Below, piece by piece: positions 52,217 to 63,559 of a stretch of DNA of 64,000 nucleotides. A program made the translations under genes and the position numbers. The notes below the pieces were generated by a model. It searched no databases. It saw only the letters and a list, made by a program, of their open reading frames with translations, and had not been told where the DNA came from. Location: assembly GCA_025084515.1 (NCBI GenBank), contig JAJAGP010000766.1:1-64000 (forward strand). The letters are read 5' to 3'. Position 1 is the first letter of the stretch; each line of letters begins with the position of its first letter. This DNA is from Ancistrus triradiatus. Its lineage: Eukaryota; Chordata; Actinopteri; Siluriformes; Loricariidae.

Positions 52217-53290
52217 CACAGGGGGGCAAAACAATATTTAGTCAGCCACTGATTGTGCAAGTTCTCCTACTTAGAAAGATGAGAGGTCTGTAATTTTCAT
52301 CATAGGTACAATTCAACTATGAGAGATAAAATGAAAAAAAAAAGGAAATCACATTGTAGGATTTGTAAAGAATTTCATTGTAAATCATGGTGGAAAATAT
52401 GTATTTGGTCACCCTCAAACAAGCAAAATTTCTGGCTCTCACAGACCTGCAACTTCGTTTTTAAGAAGCTCTTCTGTCCTCCACTCGTTACCTGTATTAA
52501 TGGTACCTGCTTGACCTCGTTATCTGTATAAAAGCCACCTGTCCTGAGCCAACTCAACCATGGCCAAGACCAAAGAGCTGTCGAAGGGCACCAGGAAGAA
52601 AGTTGTAGACCTGCAGCAGGCTGGGAAGAGTGAATCTACAATAGGCAAGCAGGTTGGCATGAATAAATCAACTGTGGGAGCAATTGTAAGACATACAAGA
52701 CCATTGATAATCTCCCTCGATCTGGGGCCCCATGCAAGATCTCATCCCGTGGGGTCAAAATGATCATGAGAACGGTGAGCAAAAATCCCAGAACTACACG
52801 GACGGACCTGATGAATGACCTGCAGAGAGCTGGAACCAAAGTAAAAAGGCTACCATCAGTAACACACTACGCCAAGAGGGACTCACATCCTGCAGTGCCA
52901 GGAGTGCCCCCCTGCTCAAGACAGTACATGTCCAGGCCCGTCTGGAGTTTGGCAGAGAGCATATGGATGATCCAGAAGAAGACTGTGAGAATATCATGTG
53001 GTCAGATGAAACCAAAATAGAACTTTTTTTTTTAAAAACTCAACTCGCCGTGTTTCCAGGAAGAAGAATGCTGAGTTGCGGCATACCTACTGTGAAGCAT
53101 GGGGGTGGAAATCTCATGCTTTGGGGCTGTTTTTCTGTGAAGGGGACAGGACGATGTGGTGGAAAAATTGCAAACGTGGAAGAACAGAGTCACTCAGACA
53201 CAGGTGCTGGAATGAAGTAATAGACAGTGTTATTGTCTGCGCAGAGATCAACCCAATTACAATGATGACTGAGCAGTTGTATACGAGCGG
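52217..53290 (+). pseudogene. Tc1-like element and transposase, copy 2
   Basis: The left end ACAGGGGGGCAAAACAATAT matches copy 1 at 25.6 kb. From 52560 the transposase reads MAKTKELSKGTRKKVVDLQQ with the HTH STIGKQVGMNKSTVGAIVRH. Breaks at about 52700, 52850 and 53040 lead into TVSKNPRTTRTDLMNDLQRA, then MWSDETKIELF (first catalytic aspartate) and HGGGNLMLWGCFS. The third catalytic residue and the right inverted end are missing. Retroviral sequence follows at about 53.3 kb. Confidence 0.87.
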
Positions 53291-53299
53291 ATGAGGAGG

Positions 53300-53470
53300 C
53301 TTTACGCTCCTCACCTTTTGTACTAGAGAAAAAGGTTCTTACATGCACTGTGTTGATAACTTGTAGATTATAGTAACTTTTCTAGCGATAACATATAGAC
53401 ACTCTTTGTTCTCCCGAGAACAGTACATCCTGTGAAAGCCATGACCCTTATCTACACTCTCCCTTTCCCA
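53300..53470 (-). repeat. Retroviral LTR fragment and polypurine tract
   Basis: Plus-strand CTCTCCCTTTCCC (53457-53469) is a purine tract on the coding strand. It is followed there by TGTAGATAAGGG, a plausible LTR start at 53456. About 150 bases of LTR remain before the Tc1 relic. Confidence 0.5.
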
Positions 53471-53526
53471 CAACTGTCTTCCTCCCTCTGAGGTGCTTAT
53501 CAGAGTTCAGAGGCAAATTCTAAACT

Positions 53527-54900
53527 CTAATAAAAATTCTTCATGGGTTTCTCATCTTGTTCAGTCATAAGTTGGTCTACCTGCTGATCTAACATTTGAT
53601 ACTGAAATTGGCATTGGAACATACTCATAGTACACTGACAACACAAAGGAAGCATACAAATAATAATAATAATAATGAGAACCATAGTGGGTAATATTGA
53701 CATGAGAATTCCCTTCCCGCCAGAAAACCATGACCACCACTCCCATGAAGAGCCACCTTCTTCATCTGCATGGAGTAATGATGCCACGTGCTTCATTTGA
53801 CCTAAAGCCTTTGTTATTCTACCTTCCGGAGCATATTTGGGCAGAACATAAGTACAAAAGTGTTCTCTTACCATTACACAAACCCCTCCCTCTTTAGCCA
53901 GCAGGATGTCAAGAGCAATTCTATTTTGGGTGGTCATTAAACGTAAGGCAGTTAGTTCTTATTTAATCCCTTCAATTGCATCGGTTGTAGAATTTACAAA
54001 CATAGCTAACCTATAGTGGACTTGAGTGTTGTCTTAACTTTGCTACTACCCAAATTGGGAAAAGGATCTCTGCAAACCTTTCCCCTTCCCCAAATAGTCT
54101 ATGTTCTCATAGAACACTTAAATCAGTGGTGCCGGCAATGCTGCGTTCCTTCCTGTTATTTACTCTACCATTTCCCATGAAAATGTGCATCTTCAGATGT
54201 GCATCTAAACGAACTAGTGCACATCTAGCCCTTTGATCAAATGGAAAATACATAAGCAATCTATTACCGCACCACCAATACCAGTCAGGTATATACACGA
54301 GTCCCTTTGTCACTGTCACATTGCTAAACAGGGTAGAGTTAGGGCCCTGTCAGTTACTGGTCTGTCCCAGTTGTTTGGATATGATGATCTCGTTCAAGCA
54401 TTGCTCAGATCACAGGCCCTGGAAGATCTTGGAGACGTTTGTGTGGGTTCTACTGTACTGGGTTTCGTTCTTCTGGTACGGAAAACCTGTGTCGTTGGTC
54501 CAGATGCACAGCGGGAAAATTGAGCCAAAAAACCCGATGAAAAACCGGCAGCTCATCAGCGGAGGACCCCTCTAGGTCAGTGAATGACGCATCATTTGCG
54601 GTCGTGCTCCATCCTGTGGCGACCTTCTTCACAGTACTAATCAGCAGGCTGTAAATGAATGGCTGGCTACTGGCATGGGGCATTAGGGCACACACGATTA
54701 CTGTCCGTAGTGCTTTTCACAGTGAAGTTGGCGTACTTCCAGAAGAGGTTGCCTTTTGGGTCTCGCAGGCTTTGATTTGGGTGCTTGATGGTTGAATCTT
54801 CTGTCGTATCAGTGAGGATCTTAATCACAACCCCTCCTACCAGGACCAGGAGCAGAAGCATGATGACTGGGATAACAACCATCGGGTATCAGTCTTTTTT
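53527..54900 (-). pseudogene. Retroviral env remnant
   Basis: The start region (54882 on) has a hydrophobic signal-anchor-like segment. The middle (54319-54107) ends near a basic RKER stretch that could mark the surface/transmembrane cleavage. The last frame (53937-53527) has the helical region before a CX7C pair and then a long hydrophobic membrane anchor (IIIIIIC core) and a short tail. These features are those of gamma-type env proteins that mediate receptor binding and fusion. Frame breaks at about 54667, 54450 and 54000-54107 disrupt the gene. Confidence 0.8.
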
Positions 54901-55060
54901 TTAGCTGGGGTTTGAACTTAGTGATGTTGAGGCTATTCTATCAGCCTTTTAACTTCTAATCCCTTCTTGAGCAGCTTGAGTGTTACCGGGGTGGGCCACT
55001 AACCCACGTGTTCCGGGCCCACTTTTCCCACGGCTATTAGAAGTGAGAAGGTCAGAATCC

Positions 55061-55667
55061 CTACTCTTTAAATTCTGTCATCTCCCCTGGTTTTTCTCCT
55101 GGTTTGGGAGCTCTTTTACAGTGGCTTATGTGGATCCAGGTGTCTCTTTCAGCAATTTTCACTGCTGTGTGAGTTGTTAGGAGCACTTGGAATGGTCCTT
55201 GCCACCTGTCAGATTTCCAATTTGATCTCTTGTAGACTTTGGTCAGGTTCCAGTCACCTGGTTTCACTGTATGTCCTGTCACTGCTGGGCTAAGAAGAGT
55301 GTTCTTCACCCGCCTGTGCACATCAGATAAAACAGAACATAACGTAGCACAACACTTTTGCATGTGATCGTCCTCTAGGGCCAATGTCTCCTTGTTTGGA
55401 GTGCAGCTGGTGTTTGGAGGTCACCCAAATATGATCTCAAATGGGGAGAGTTTAGTTCTGGAGGATACTCTTTGTCTGAGTCCCATACACACTTTCATGA
55501 CAGACTTTCACCAATTTTTGTTTAATTGTGCCATTTTTTCTTTCAGCCAGGCCTGCACTTTGAGGGTGATATGCACAATGTTTATGTAGTGGCATTCCAA
55601 TTACATCACTGATATGAGTGAGTACCTTGCTCACAAATGCTGAACCATTATCAGATGAAACCTTCCT
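55061..55667 (-). pseudogene. Retroviral integrase, C-terminal half
   Basis: The frame beginning at the LINE junction has the second catalytic block (SSDNGSAFVSKVL) and the glutamate-bearing YHPQSAGLAERKNG helix. After a frame change at about 55440 the C-terminal DNA-binding domain follows (55384-55061), with PGDWNLTKVYKRSNWKSDRW and GPFQVLLTTHTAVKIAE. Its N-terminal half lies beyond the inserted LINE. Integrase would join viral DNA to the host genome. Confidence 0.88.
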
Positions 55668-56008
55668 TCTTCTTCTTTCGGCTTCTCCCTTTACCAGGGG
55701 TCGCCACAGCGAGTTAAACTTTTTCACCTCACCCTGTCCTCCACATCCTGTAATCTCACCCCAACTCCCTGCATATCTTCATTTACCACAACCATATAAC
55801 TCCTCTTTGGTCTTCCTCTCCGTCTCTTGCCTGGCAGCTCCATCATCCTCTACCAATATATCCACTATCCCTCCTCTGCACATGTCCAAACCATCTCAGT
55901 CTTCCCTCTCGAATTTTGTCTCCCAATTTTCCAACCTGTGCTGTCCCTCTGATGATCTCATTCCTAATCCTGTCCACCCTAGACACTCTTAAAGAGAACC
56001 TCAACACC

Positions 56009-57721
56009 TTAAGTTCTGCCACCTCCAGCTCTGCTTCCTGTCTCTGTCAGTGCCACTGTCTCCAACCCATACAACAAGGCTGGTCTCACTACTCTCTTAT
56101 AAATCTTTCCTTTCACTTTTGCTGTGACTCTTTTGTCACACAGCACTCCTGACACTCTTCTCCACCCACTCCATCCTGCCTGTACTCTCTTCTTCACCTT
56201 CTTTCCACACTCCCCATTTCCTTGGACAGTTGATCCCAAGTACCTGAACTCCTGGACCTTTGTGACCACTGATCCCTGTAGCCTGACTGTTCCACCTGAC
56301 TCCTTTTCATTTACACACATGTATTCTGTCTTACTACAGTTGACTTTCATTCCTCTCCTTTCCAGATTATACCTCCACCTCTCCAAGTTCTCTTCTACCT
56401 GTTCCCTGTTCTGACTACAGATCACAACGTCACCTGCAAACATCATAGTCCATGGCGATTCCTGTCTGACCTCATCTGTTAGTCTGTCCATCACCAGAGC
56501 AAATAAGAAGGGCCTCAGGGCCGATCCTTGATGCAGTCCCACCTCTACCTTGAAGCTATCTGTCACTCCTACAGCACATCTCACCGATGTCACACTGTTG
56601 TCATACATGTTCTGCACTAATCTAACGTACTTTTCAGCCACTCGAGACTTCCTCATACATCCACCACAGTTCCTCCCTTGGCACCCTGTCATAAGCTTTC
56701 CCCAAATCCACAAAGACACAGTGTAGCTCTTTCTGACCTTCTCTATACTTCTCCATAAGCAGTCTCAAAGCAAAAAAAATCGCATCCCAATGGTGCTCTT
56801 CCTTGGCATGAAAACCATACTGTTGTTCACACACTGTCACCTCCTGTCTGAGTCTAGCTTCCACAACTATCTCCCAAAACTTCATTGTGTGGCTCATCAA
56901 CTTTATGCCCCTGTAAGAGCCACAACTCTGACATCACCCTTCTGCTTAAAAATCGGTACAAGTAAACTTTTCCTCCATTCCTCCGGCATACTCTCATTCA
57001 CCAGAATTCCATTGAATAATCTAGTCAAAAACACCACTCCCAGCTCTCCTAGACTTTTCCATACCTCAACCGGTATGTCATCAGGTCCCACTGCCTTTCC
57101 GTTCTTCGTCCTTTTCAAAGCTTTCCTCACTTCGTCCTTGCTAATCTTTGCTACATCCTGTTCCACAATTTCTACGCCATCCAACCTTCTTTCCCTTTCA
57201 TTTTCTACATTCATCAACTCCTCAGAATATTTCTTCCATCTTTCCCTCACCTTCTCCTCACCTGACAGTACATTTCCATTTCTATTCTTGATCACTCTGA
57301 CATGCTGCACATCCTTTCCAGCTCTATATCTCTGTCTCGCCAGCAGATACAACTCCTTCTCTCCTTCCCTACTGTCTAACATTTCATGTAACTCATCATA
57401 GGCCTTCTGCTTGGCCTTTGCTACCTCCCTCTTTGCCCTGTGCCGCATCTCTTTGTACTCCTGCCTACTGTCTTTAGTCCTCTCCCTGTCCCATTTCTTC
57501 TTTGCTGACATCTTTCTCTGAATAACCTCCTGCACTTCCTCGTTCCACCACCAGGTTTCCTTTTCATCCATTGCCTGTCCAAAAGACACACCCAGTACCT
57601 TTCGACCTGTCTGTCTAATTACTGTTGCTGCTACTACCCAGTCATCTGGGAGCTCTTTTCTACCACCCAAAGCTTTTCTCAGCTCCTCTCTGAACTCCTC
57701 ACAACATTCTTCCTTTCTCAA
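56009..57721 (-). pseudogene. RTE-clade LINE reverse transcriptase
   Basis: The frame 57721-56903 has the linker and fingers, ending KNGKAVGPDDIPVEVWKSLG and LFNGILVNESMPEEWRKSLL, VPIFKQKGD. The frame 56900-56634 has QYGFHAKEEHHWDAIFFALR and FVDLGKAYDRVPREELW, the first catalytic aspartate block. The frame 56719-56009 has VEVGLHQGSALRPFLFALVM, then MFAGDVVIC, where the usual YADD-type core reads FAGD, and FRYLGSTVQG. Frame breaks at about 56902 and 56650 and the altered core make it inactive. Confidence 0.9.
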
Positions 57722-57722
57722 C

Positions 57723-58560
57723 TTACACCATTTGGTCCTCTGCTCTGCCTTTTTCTTCTTCCTCTTCCACCAGAGCCATCCTGCACACCACCATCCGATG
57801 CTGCCTAGCTACACTCTCCCCTGCCACTACCTTACAATCACCAATCTCTTTTAAGCAACCTTTTCTACATAGGATGTAGTCTACCTGTGTGCTCCTCCCT
57901 CCACTCTTATAGGTCACCCTATGCTCCTCCTTCTTTTGGAAATGTGTGTTAACCACAGCCATTTCCATCCTCTTTGCAAAATCCACCACCATCTGTCCTT
58001 CTTGGTTCCTGTCCTAAACACCAAACCTGCCCATCACTTCCTCATCTCCTTTATTACCTTCACCAACATGACCATTGAAATCTGCACCAATCACCAGTCT
58101 CTCCTCTCTGGGAGTGCTCTCAACCACTTCATCTAGCTCCACCCAGAATCTCTCTTTCTCCTCTAATTCACAGCCAACTTGTGGTGCATAAGCCACTAAC
58201 AACATTCACCATTACACCCTCAATTTCCAGCTTCAGACATATTATCCTATCTGACACCCTTTTCACCTGAACGACATTCTTTACATAGTCCTCCTTCAGG
58301 ACCACACCAACTCCATTTCTCTTCCTATCCACACCATGGTAGAACAGTTTAAATCCTGCACCAATGCATCGAGCCTTGCTACCCTTCCACTTTGTCTCCT
58401 GCACACACAAACATCGATCTTTCTCCTTTGCATCATATCAGCCAGCTCTCTACCTTTCCCTGTCATCGTCCCTAACTTTTGGGTTGCTGCCCTCAGTGCT
58501 ATATTCTTGCCTCTCCTGATTTCTTTCTGTCTCCTCACACGCTTCCCTCCTCTTCGTCTT
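57723..58560 (-). pseudogene. RTE-clade LINE endonuclease
   Basis: Pieces 58538-58296, 58410-58168, 58205-58014 and 57992-57723 carry TMTGKGRELADMMQRRKIDV, CVQETKWKGSKARCIGAGFK (glutamate motif), LVIGADFNGHVGEGN and STQVDYILCRKGCLKEIGDC. The motif order is that of AP-like endonucleases of RTE LINEs. At least three frame changes separate the pieces. Confidence 0.88.
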
Positions 58561-58779
58561 CGGCAAATAGTTTTCCGCCGGTACCCTGTTTGCTACCAGT
58601 ACTAGTGGCGGTCGTTGTTAACCCGGACCGCGACCGATCCGGTAGGGTGAAATTATTATGAACTCGCATATTTTATTTAGCACATAAATGTCCTTCCTCA
58701 CCATTTATCCGGGCTTGGGACCGGCACTATAAAAACCCTGTCTGAGCAATCTAGCGGCTGGTTTAGATGAAACCTTCCT

Positions 58780-59144
58780 AGGGAGTCCAAATCTAGGAAT
58801 CACCTCCCTTAGGAGGCATTTTGCCACTGTCAGTGCATCTTGATGGGTAGTAGGATAAGCTTCCACCCACTTGGAGAACATGTCAACGTTCACAAGGACA
58901 TATCTTTTTTTTGACAGGGTGATAACTCAATAAAGTCCATCTGTAAGTGGTCAAATGGCATGTCTGGCTCTGGATGCCGTTTGATGTGTTCATGTCTGAT
59001 TGCTCTCGCTGAAGTTGTTTTTAGACATGCAAGACATTTTTGAGAAAAATTTTGTGAGTCAGTTGAAAAGCCTTTTGCATACCACTGTGATTTTATAATT
59101 TCTACCATTCCTCCCTTCGAACAATGGTCCACTCCATGCGCCAT
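58780..59144 (-). pseudogene. Retroviral integrase, N-terminal half
   Basis: The frame 59144-58890 contains the histidine/cysteine zinc-binding segment (GFSTDSQNFSQKCLACLKTT) and PFDHLQMDFIELSPC with the first catalytic aspartate. The frame 58893-58780 continues VDMFSKWVEAYPTTHQDALT and the CLLREVIPRFGLPRK helix. The next codons are separated by the RTE LINE. A small frame change lies at about 58892. Confidence 0.87.
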
Positions 59145-60176
59145 TTTCGCAAAATAGGGAAAGTAGAAAGAGGGTTAGCAGGGTTTTTGATTTGGGCCTG
59201 TCCATACTGTGCCGTTGAATGAGCAGCCAGCCTGTTCTGTGTTTCTGAATTTCCGCTGGTGTGATTTGAACAGGCTCTATTATTGTGGCTTGTACAGGGA
59301 ATGCATTACTTCCTATAGCCACTTCTTTTGCTGCAGCATCAGCTCTAGCATTACCCAGAGCTTCTTGTGTACAGGCTTTTGTGTGTGCGCAAACACGCAT
59401 CACAGAAATAGCTTTTGGTAGTAGAATGGCATCCAGAAGCGCAGACACTAGTTTGTGGTTTGCAATGGTCTTACCTGAAGACGTCAAAAAGTTCCTCTTT
59501 CGCCAGAGGGTTCCAAAATCATGACAAACACCATAGGCGTATCTTGAGTCAGTGTAAATGTTAGCAGATGACAAAACTGTGAACTTACAGGCTTCAGTGA
59601 GCGTAATCAGTTCAGTTGCTTGTGCTGAATACTGTGGAGGAAGGCCTCCTGAAAGCAAAGTGTGAGTTAGGGTTACAACAGCAAATCCAGTTTTTGTTTC
59701 CCCTTTCGGGTTTTTAGAGCTTGAACCATCTACAAAAAGAATGAGGTCTGCATTACCAAGAGGGACATCCTTTAAATCCGGACGAGGTGAGCAAACCAGA
59801 TCCAGTGTGTACAAACAGTCATGTGGCTCCCCGTCTTGTTCTGTGGGTAGGAGGGCAGCTGGGTTCAAAACAGTTAATCGTTTGACTGTGACGTTAGGCA
59901 TTTCAGTAAGCAGAGTGTGGTACTTCAACCATCTGGCTGCACTGAGATGCGAGGTTTGTTTTTCCAGTAAAATCATGGACACTGCGTGTGGAACATGTAA
60001 CGTGACTGGAGCGTATCCCACTATTTCTCTAGATGCTACTACTGCCTTTTCTGCAGCTGCAATGGCCTTCAAACAGTATCGGTAGCCTTGTGCTACTGCA
60101 TCTAACTTACCACTGAAAAAGGCTATGGGATGCAGTTTATTACCATGGTCCTGTAACAAAACAGAAGTCATGTAGC
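59059..60176 (-). pseudogene. Retroviral RNase H and polymerase connection
   Basis: A 370-residue open frame begins MTSVLLQDHG and includes HPIAFFSGKLDAVAQG (connection). The RNase H domain is LILFVDGSSSKNPKGETKTG (first aspartate), ATELITLTEACKF (glutamate), IYTDSRYAYGVCHDFGTLW (second aspartate) and the region to DAAAKEVA. It ends shortly after the start of the integrase region. It is the longest uninterrupted piece of this retrovirus. Its upstream end is cut by the 1.36-kb insertion. Confidence 0.9.
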
Positions 60177-61532
60177 CCTATGGTTCTGATCAGAATTTAA
60201 GCTGATTTTCAAGCGATTTGAACTATTACATTAAAACACTGGTTATTTTAGGTTTTGCTTATAGCACAATGATCATTCAGGACTTAAATTGAAGTAAACA
60301 CTTGGACTAATATATTTATTCACCTCCAGGCTTTTAATTTCATCATTTATGTTCCATTTGGGAAGATTAAATACAGAAAAAAAATGTTGAAAAAACAAAA
60401 AAACGCCTTTTATTTTTTGGGTGTACAATGTGTGTGTGGATGCTAGTGATTGAAAATTATCCATGCTGTACATTTTATGTTTCAACAGGGACGTGTAAAG
60501 CTAAATCCAAAATTCAGAAAAGATACAACAAAGTATTCGAGAGTTACACAGCTTTTTTAGTATTGATCACCATTCATCTCGAAATAGGCCATGACCTCTA
60601 AAAATACAAATAAAAAGAAGCCTGTCATCATAAATCAAGTGGTTGCAAGTTTTTTATGTCTTCTGTAATAGAACAAACAAATATAACTCACAATTCCGCG
60701 TTATTTTGCTATTTATCTGAATAAATCACGCTGAATGTAGTCCTCTGCATTGCTGAGCCAGGCTGTTTTTCAGGGTGTATGGCCCTTTAAACTCCTCCCC
60801 TACGCGCTCTGTGAGCATGAGCATGTCATGTGACATGTCGTTGGAAAGCTTAGACTGTTAGCTTTCCAACAGAAGGGGGTTATCCCCCCAGCGCTTACAC
60901 AGGCCGTTCAGTTTCCTATATTGCCTAGTAACAGCTCCCGCCTCTGTATGATTTGACTGGCTGAAAAAAAACGCTAAACAATAACCTTTGAAAGCTCACG
61001 GACAAATAACGAACTGAGTATTTACAGAGCCCTCCCATAGGGATATCTTATGTATAGATTTTAGAGGGAACCTGGTGTTGTGTAGTGAGAACACAGTCGA
61101 AGAACACTTGTCTTCAGTTACATTGGAAATGAATGGATTTTTATGGGACGACCTGAGCAAGTGAAAAAAGGACTTTACTGACATTTTATCTGGAGTTTAA
61201 CGGTATCATGGAGTTGTTTAGACGGTAAGTGAATTTGCTATAATAAAATCAAAAGTTATTTTACATCCAAAGTATACTATAAAAGGCAAAATAGTTGGGT
61301 AGGTATGGTTGTTTTGTAAACAAACATGGCGGACAGCTGTCTTAGGTATGTTGACGGTTGAAAATCGGTATGCAGGTAGTCATAATAGTAAATATTAAAT
61401 ATATATAATATATTAAATATTTTGAGTTGGTGTTTTGGACTGTGTATTAAGAATATTTATGCTATTAAGAATGCAAAAAAATGGCGACCTAGTGGGCCCG
61501 TATACGGGTCTGCAGGGGGCGCATCTGAAGTA
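60177..61532. mobile_element. Unclassified 1.36-kb insertion in the retroviral pol gene
   Basis: Retroviral coding sequence is interrupted between CATGTAG (60170-60176) and GTAGCCATGC (61532 on). TAG, or GTAG, is present at both edges, and the element ends are CCCTA...TAGGG. The interior is AT-rich and has no transposase. It holds the antisense match to 2.01-2.385 kb and a hairpin TTGGAAAGCT...AGCTTTCCAA (60841-60869). The ends and short duplication suggest a non-autonomous DNA transposon of unknown family. Confidence 0.65.
60190..60505 (-). repeat. Unclassified interspersed repeat, copy B
   Basis: The reverse complement is alignable by eye with 2.01-2.385 kb (see copy A). It lies at the left end of the insertion. 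Confidence 0.6.
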
Positions 61533-62640
61533 TTAGGGTAGCCATGCTTTTCATCAACAAATTGTTCAAAGGATTTGTCTGGGTTTGGTAATGCCAGCAC
61601 AGGTGCATTTTGTAGGGAGATTTTCAATTCCCTAAATGCTGCTTCCGCTTCATGTGACCACTGCACTTTTTGAGACTGCAGTAAGGTTCTTTTTGTGAGC
61701 CATGTCACGTAGAGGAGCTACTAAAGAAGCATAATTTGGAATCCCACATTCTGCAGTATCCAGTAATTCCCAGGAAAGACAAAAGTTGTTTCTTTGTCAA
61801 AGGCCTTGGAATTGAGGCAATAGCTGAGATTCTACTTTGGCTTAGGGACTTACTGTCTTCAGATAATGTGTGACCTAGATAAGTAACTGTCTGCTGCACA
61901 AACTGCATCTTGTCTTTGCTCACCTTGTGAACATTTTGCGCCAGAAAATGAAGCAAAGCAACAGTATCGGAGGTGCACTCGTCAGCTGTCGGAAAGCAAA
62001 CAAGCAAATCATCTACATACTGTAACAGTGTACTGGTACCAGGAAAGGTGAAGTCAGTAAGATTTTCCTTCAAAGCAGCATTAAAGGAGGATAGAGATTC
62101 AGCATACCCTTGTGGTACACGGGTGAAAGTGTACAGCTTTCCTTGAAATGAAAATGCAAACAAATACTGAGAGTCTTTATGAACTCTGAGACTGAAGAAA
62201 GCATTGGCCAAATCTATTACTGAAAACCACTTGGTTTTTTCGGGTATTTGTCCCAGAATAGTGTGTGAATTGGGGACTTCTGGGGCTCTTGCATGTACTG
62301 CCTGATTTACACCCCATAAGTCTTGGGACAAACCTCCATTTGGGAGGTTCTCCAGGTTTAGACTGTTTACGTACTGGCCAGAAAGGGCTACGGCAGGGGG
62401 AGTCCGGACATTCTACAATAATTCCTCTTTCCAATAAACTATTGAAAACGGGAGTTATTCCATGGATGGCCTCCTTTTTCAGAGGGTATTGATTTGTGCA
62501 TGGTCTGTATTCACTTTTTGGGGTGATTTTTAATTCGGGGGATCCCCTCATCAGACCCACATCATACTTATCTTTTGTCCAAAGCCACGGTTCTATTGAG
62601 TCCAAAAAATTGCTCTCTGGAACCATGCTGACTTTTTATG
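61533..62640 (-). pseudogene. Retroviral reverse transcriptase
   Basis: The frame 62626-62177 holds the start of the fingers (SEYRPCTNQYPLKKEAIHGI, GIIVECPDSPCRSPFWPVRK). After a frame change at about 62300, 62331-61705 has WFSVIDLANAFFSLRVHKDS (first aspartate), FTRVPQGYAES and LLQYVDDLLVCF, the catalytic YVDD, then TYLGHTLSED and PRPLTKKQLLSFLGITGYCR. The end (61708-61540) has VQWSHEAEAAFRELKISLQN and stops at the insertion. Frame changes at about 62310 and 61706 inactivate it. Confidence 0.9.
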
Positions 62641-62698
62641 ACAGAATTGAAATGTCTGCTTGGGCTTGAAAAGACCAATCAATAGTACGCTTGTAAAT

Positions 62699-63493
62699 TT
62701 AATGGCTTTCAGAGTATTCCCAGGGTGGGCAACCCGTGGGTTTCCAATCAGTAATTTTAGCACAGTTAGAGATAAAAACAGACATATCTTTCCATTCATT
62801 CCCACACATTTTGGCCAAAGACACATGTGGCACATCCCCACAAAACCACATAACCTGATCTGGCTTCAGGTTTACAACACAACCCGCCCACTGTTTACCG
62901 GCAAACAGGGTTGTGACAGAGATCGTCTCCACATCTCTAGACTGGAACTCACACAGATGTTCCAAATCATCAGGCCATCCTTCCACACTAACAGTGCAAT
63001 GTAAGTCCTCTGGTTTCTTAATCTGATCATACTCAAAGAACCTATGCAGCCATTCAAGATAAGGTGTCCATAAGTCACAGGGAAACAAATTCCATCCTGA
63101 CCACACGCACGGTGGGGAGGAAGGAGTCTGTACGAAATTCAAGGTGGTGATGTCAATACCCTCAGACGTGCATGTAAGTTTCAAGTTCAGTTTACACATT
63201 AGATCTCTAGCTAGTAGATTTACAGGGCAAGTTGGTGACAAAAGGAAAGTGTGTTGTAGGGATACGCTGCTATCACTAAAATAACAGTCGAGGTCGTCAG
63301 TGAAAAACTCCGCCATGGGTATTCCACCCGGTCCCACCACAAACGTTTTCCTACCAGATAAGCGCGGTTCAGGTTTGAATACCCCTTTTCGTAGTACAGA
63401 CATTATAGCACCTGTATCTACTAAAAATTGGACACTTTGACCCTCTGCCCATACCTGAATTGTTGGTAAAGCCAGAGGCTTCGACATCACCAT
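62699..63493 (-). pseudogene. Retroviral protease and spacer
   Basis: A 264-residue open frame contains VQFLVDTGAIMSVLRKGVF, the aspartic protease active site in DTGA form, and the later CPVNLLARDLMCKLNLK block of the protease fold. A C-terminal extension leads toward the reverse transcriptase. It would cleave the viral polyproteins. A stop at 62699-62701 separates it from the polymerase frame. Confidence 0.85.
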
Positions 63494-63559
63494 CTGATAA
63501 TTTAAAACAGTCTTACCAGTTTCATGCGTGGTGGGTGCACATTCAAAAGTTATGTGTTT

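Larger units (their letters stand above)
55668..58764 (-). mobile_element. RTE-clade LINE inserted in the retroviral integrase
   Basis: The element is flanked by a 15-base direct repeat, AGATGAAACCTTCCT, at 55653-55667 and 58765-58779. Its 5' part lies at the right (58764) and its 3' end at the left (GTCGCCACAGCG and a GAAGAA-type tail on the coding strand). It is about 3.1 kb, near full length for the clade, with endonuclease and reverse transcriptase. Confidence 0.92.

Noticed and set aside
55618..58661. Plus-strand open frames (S/L/P/F-rich) across 55.6-58.7 kb
   Set aside because: They are antisense shadows of the RTE LINE proteins.
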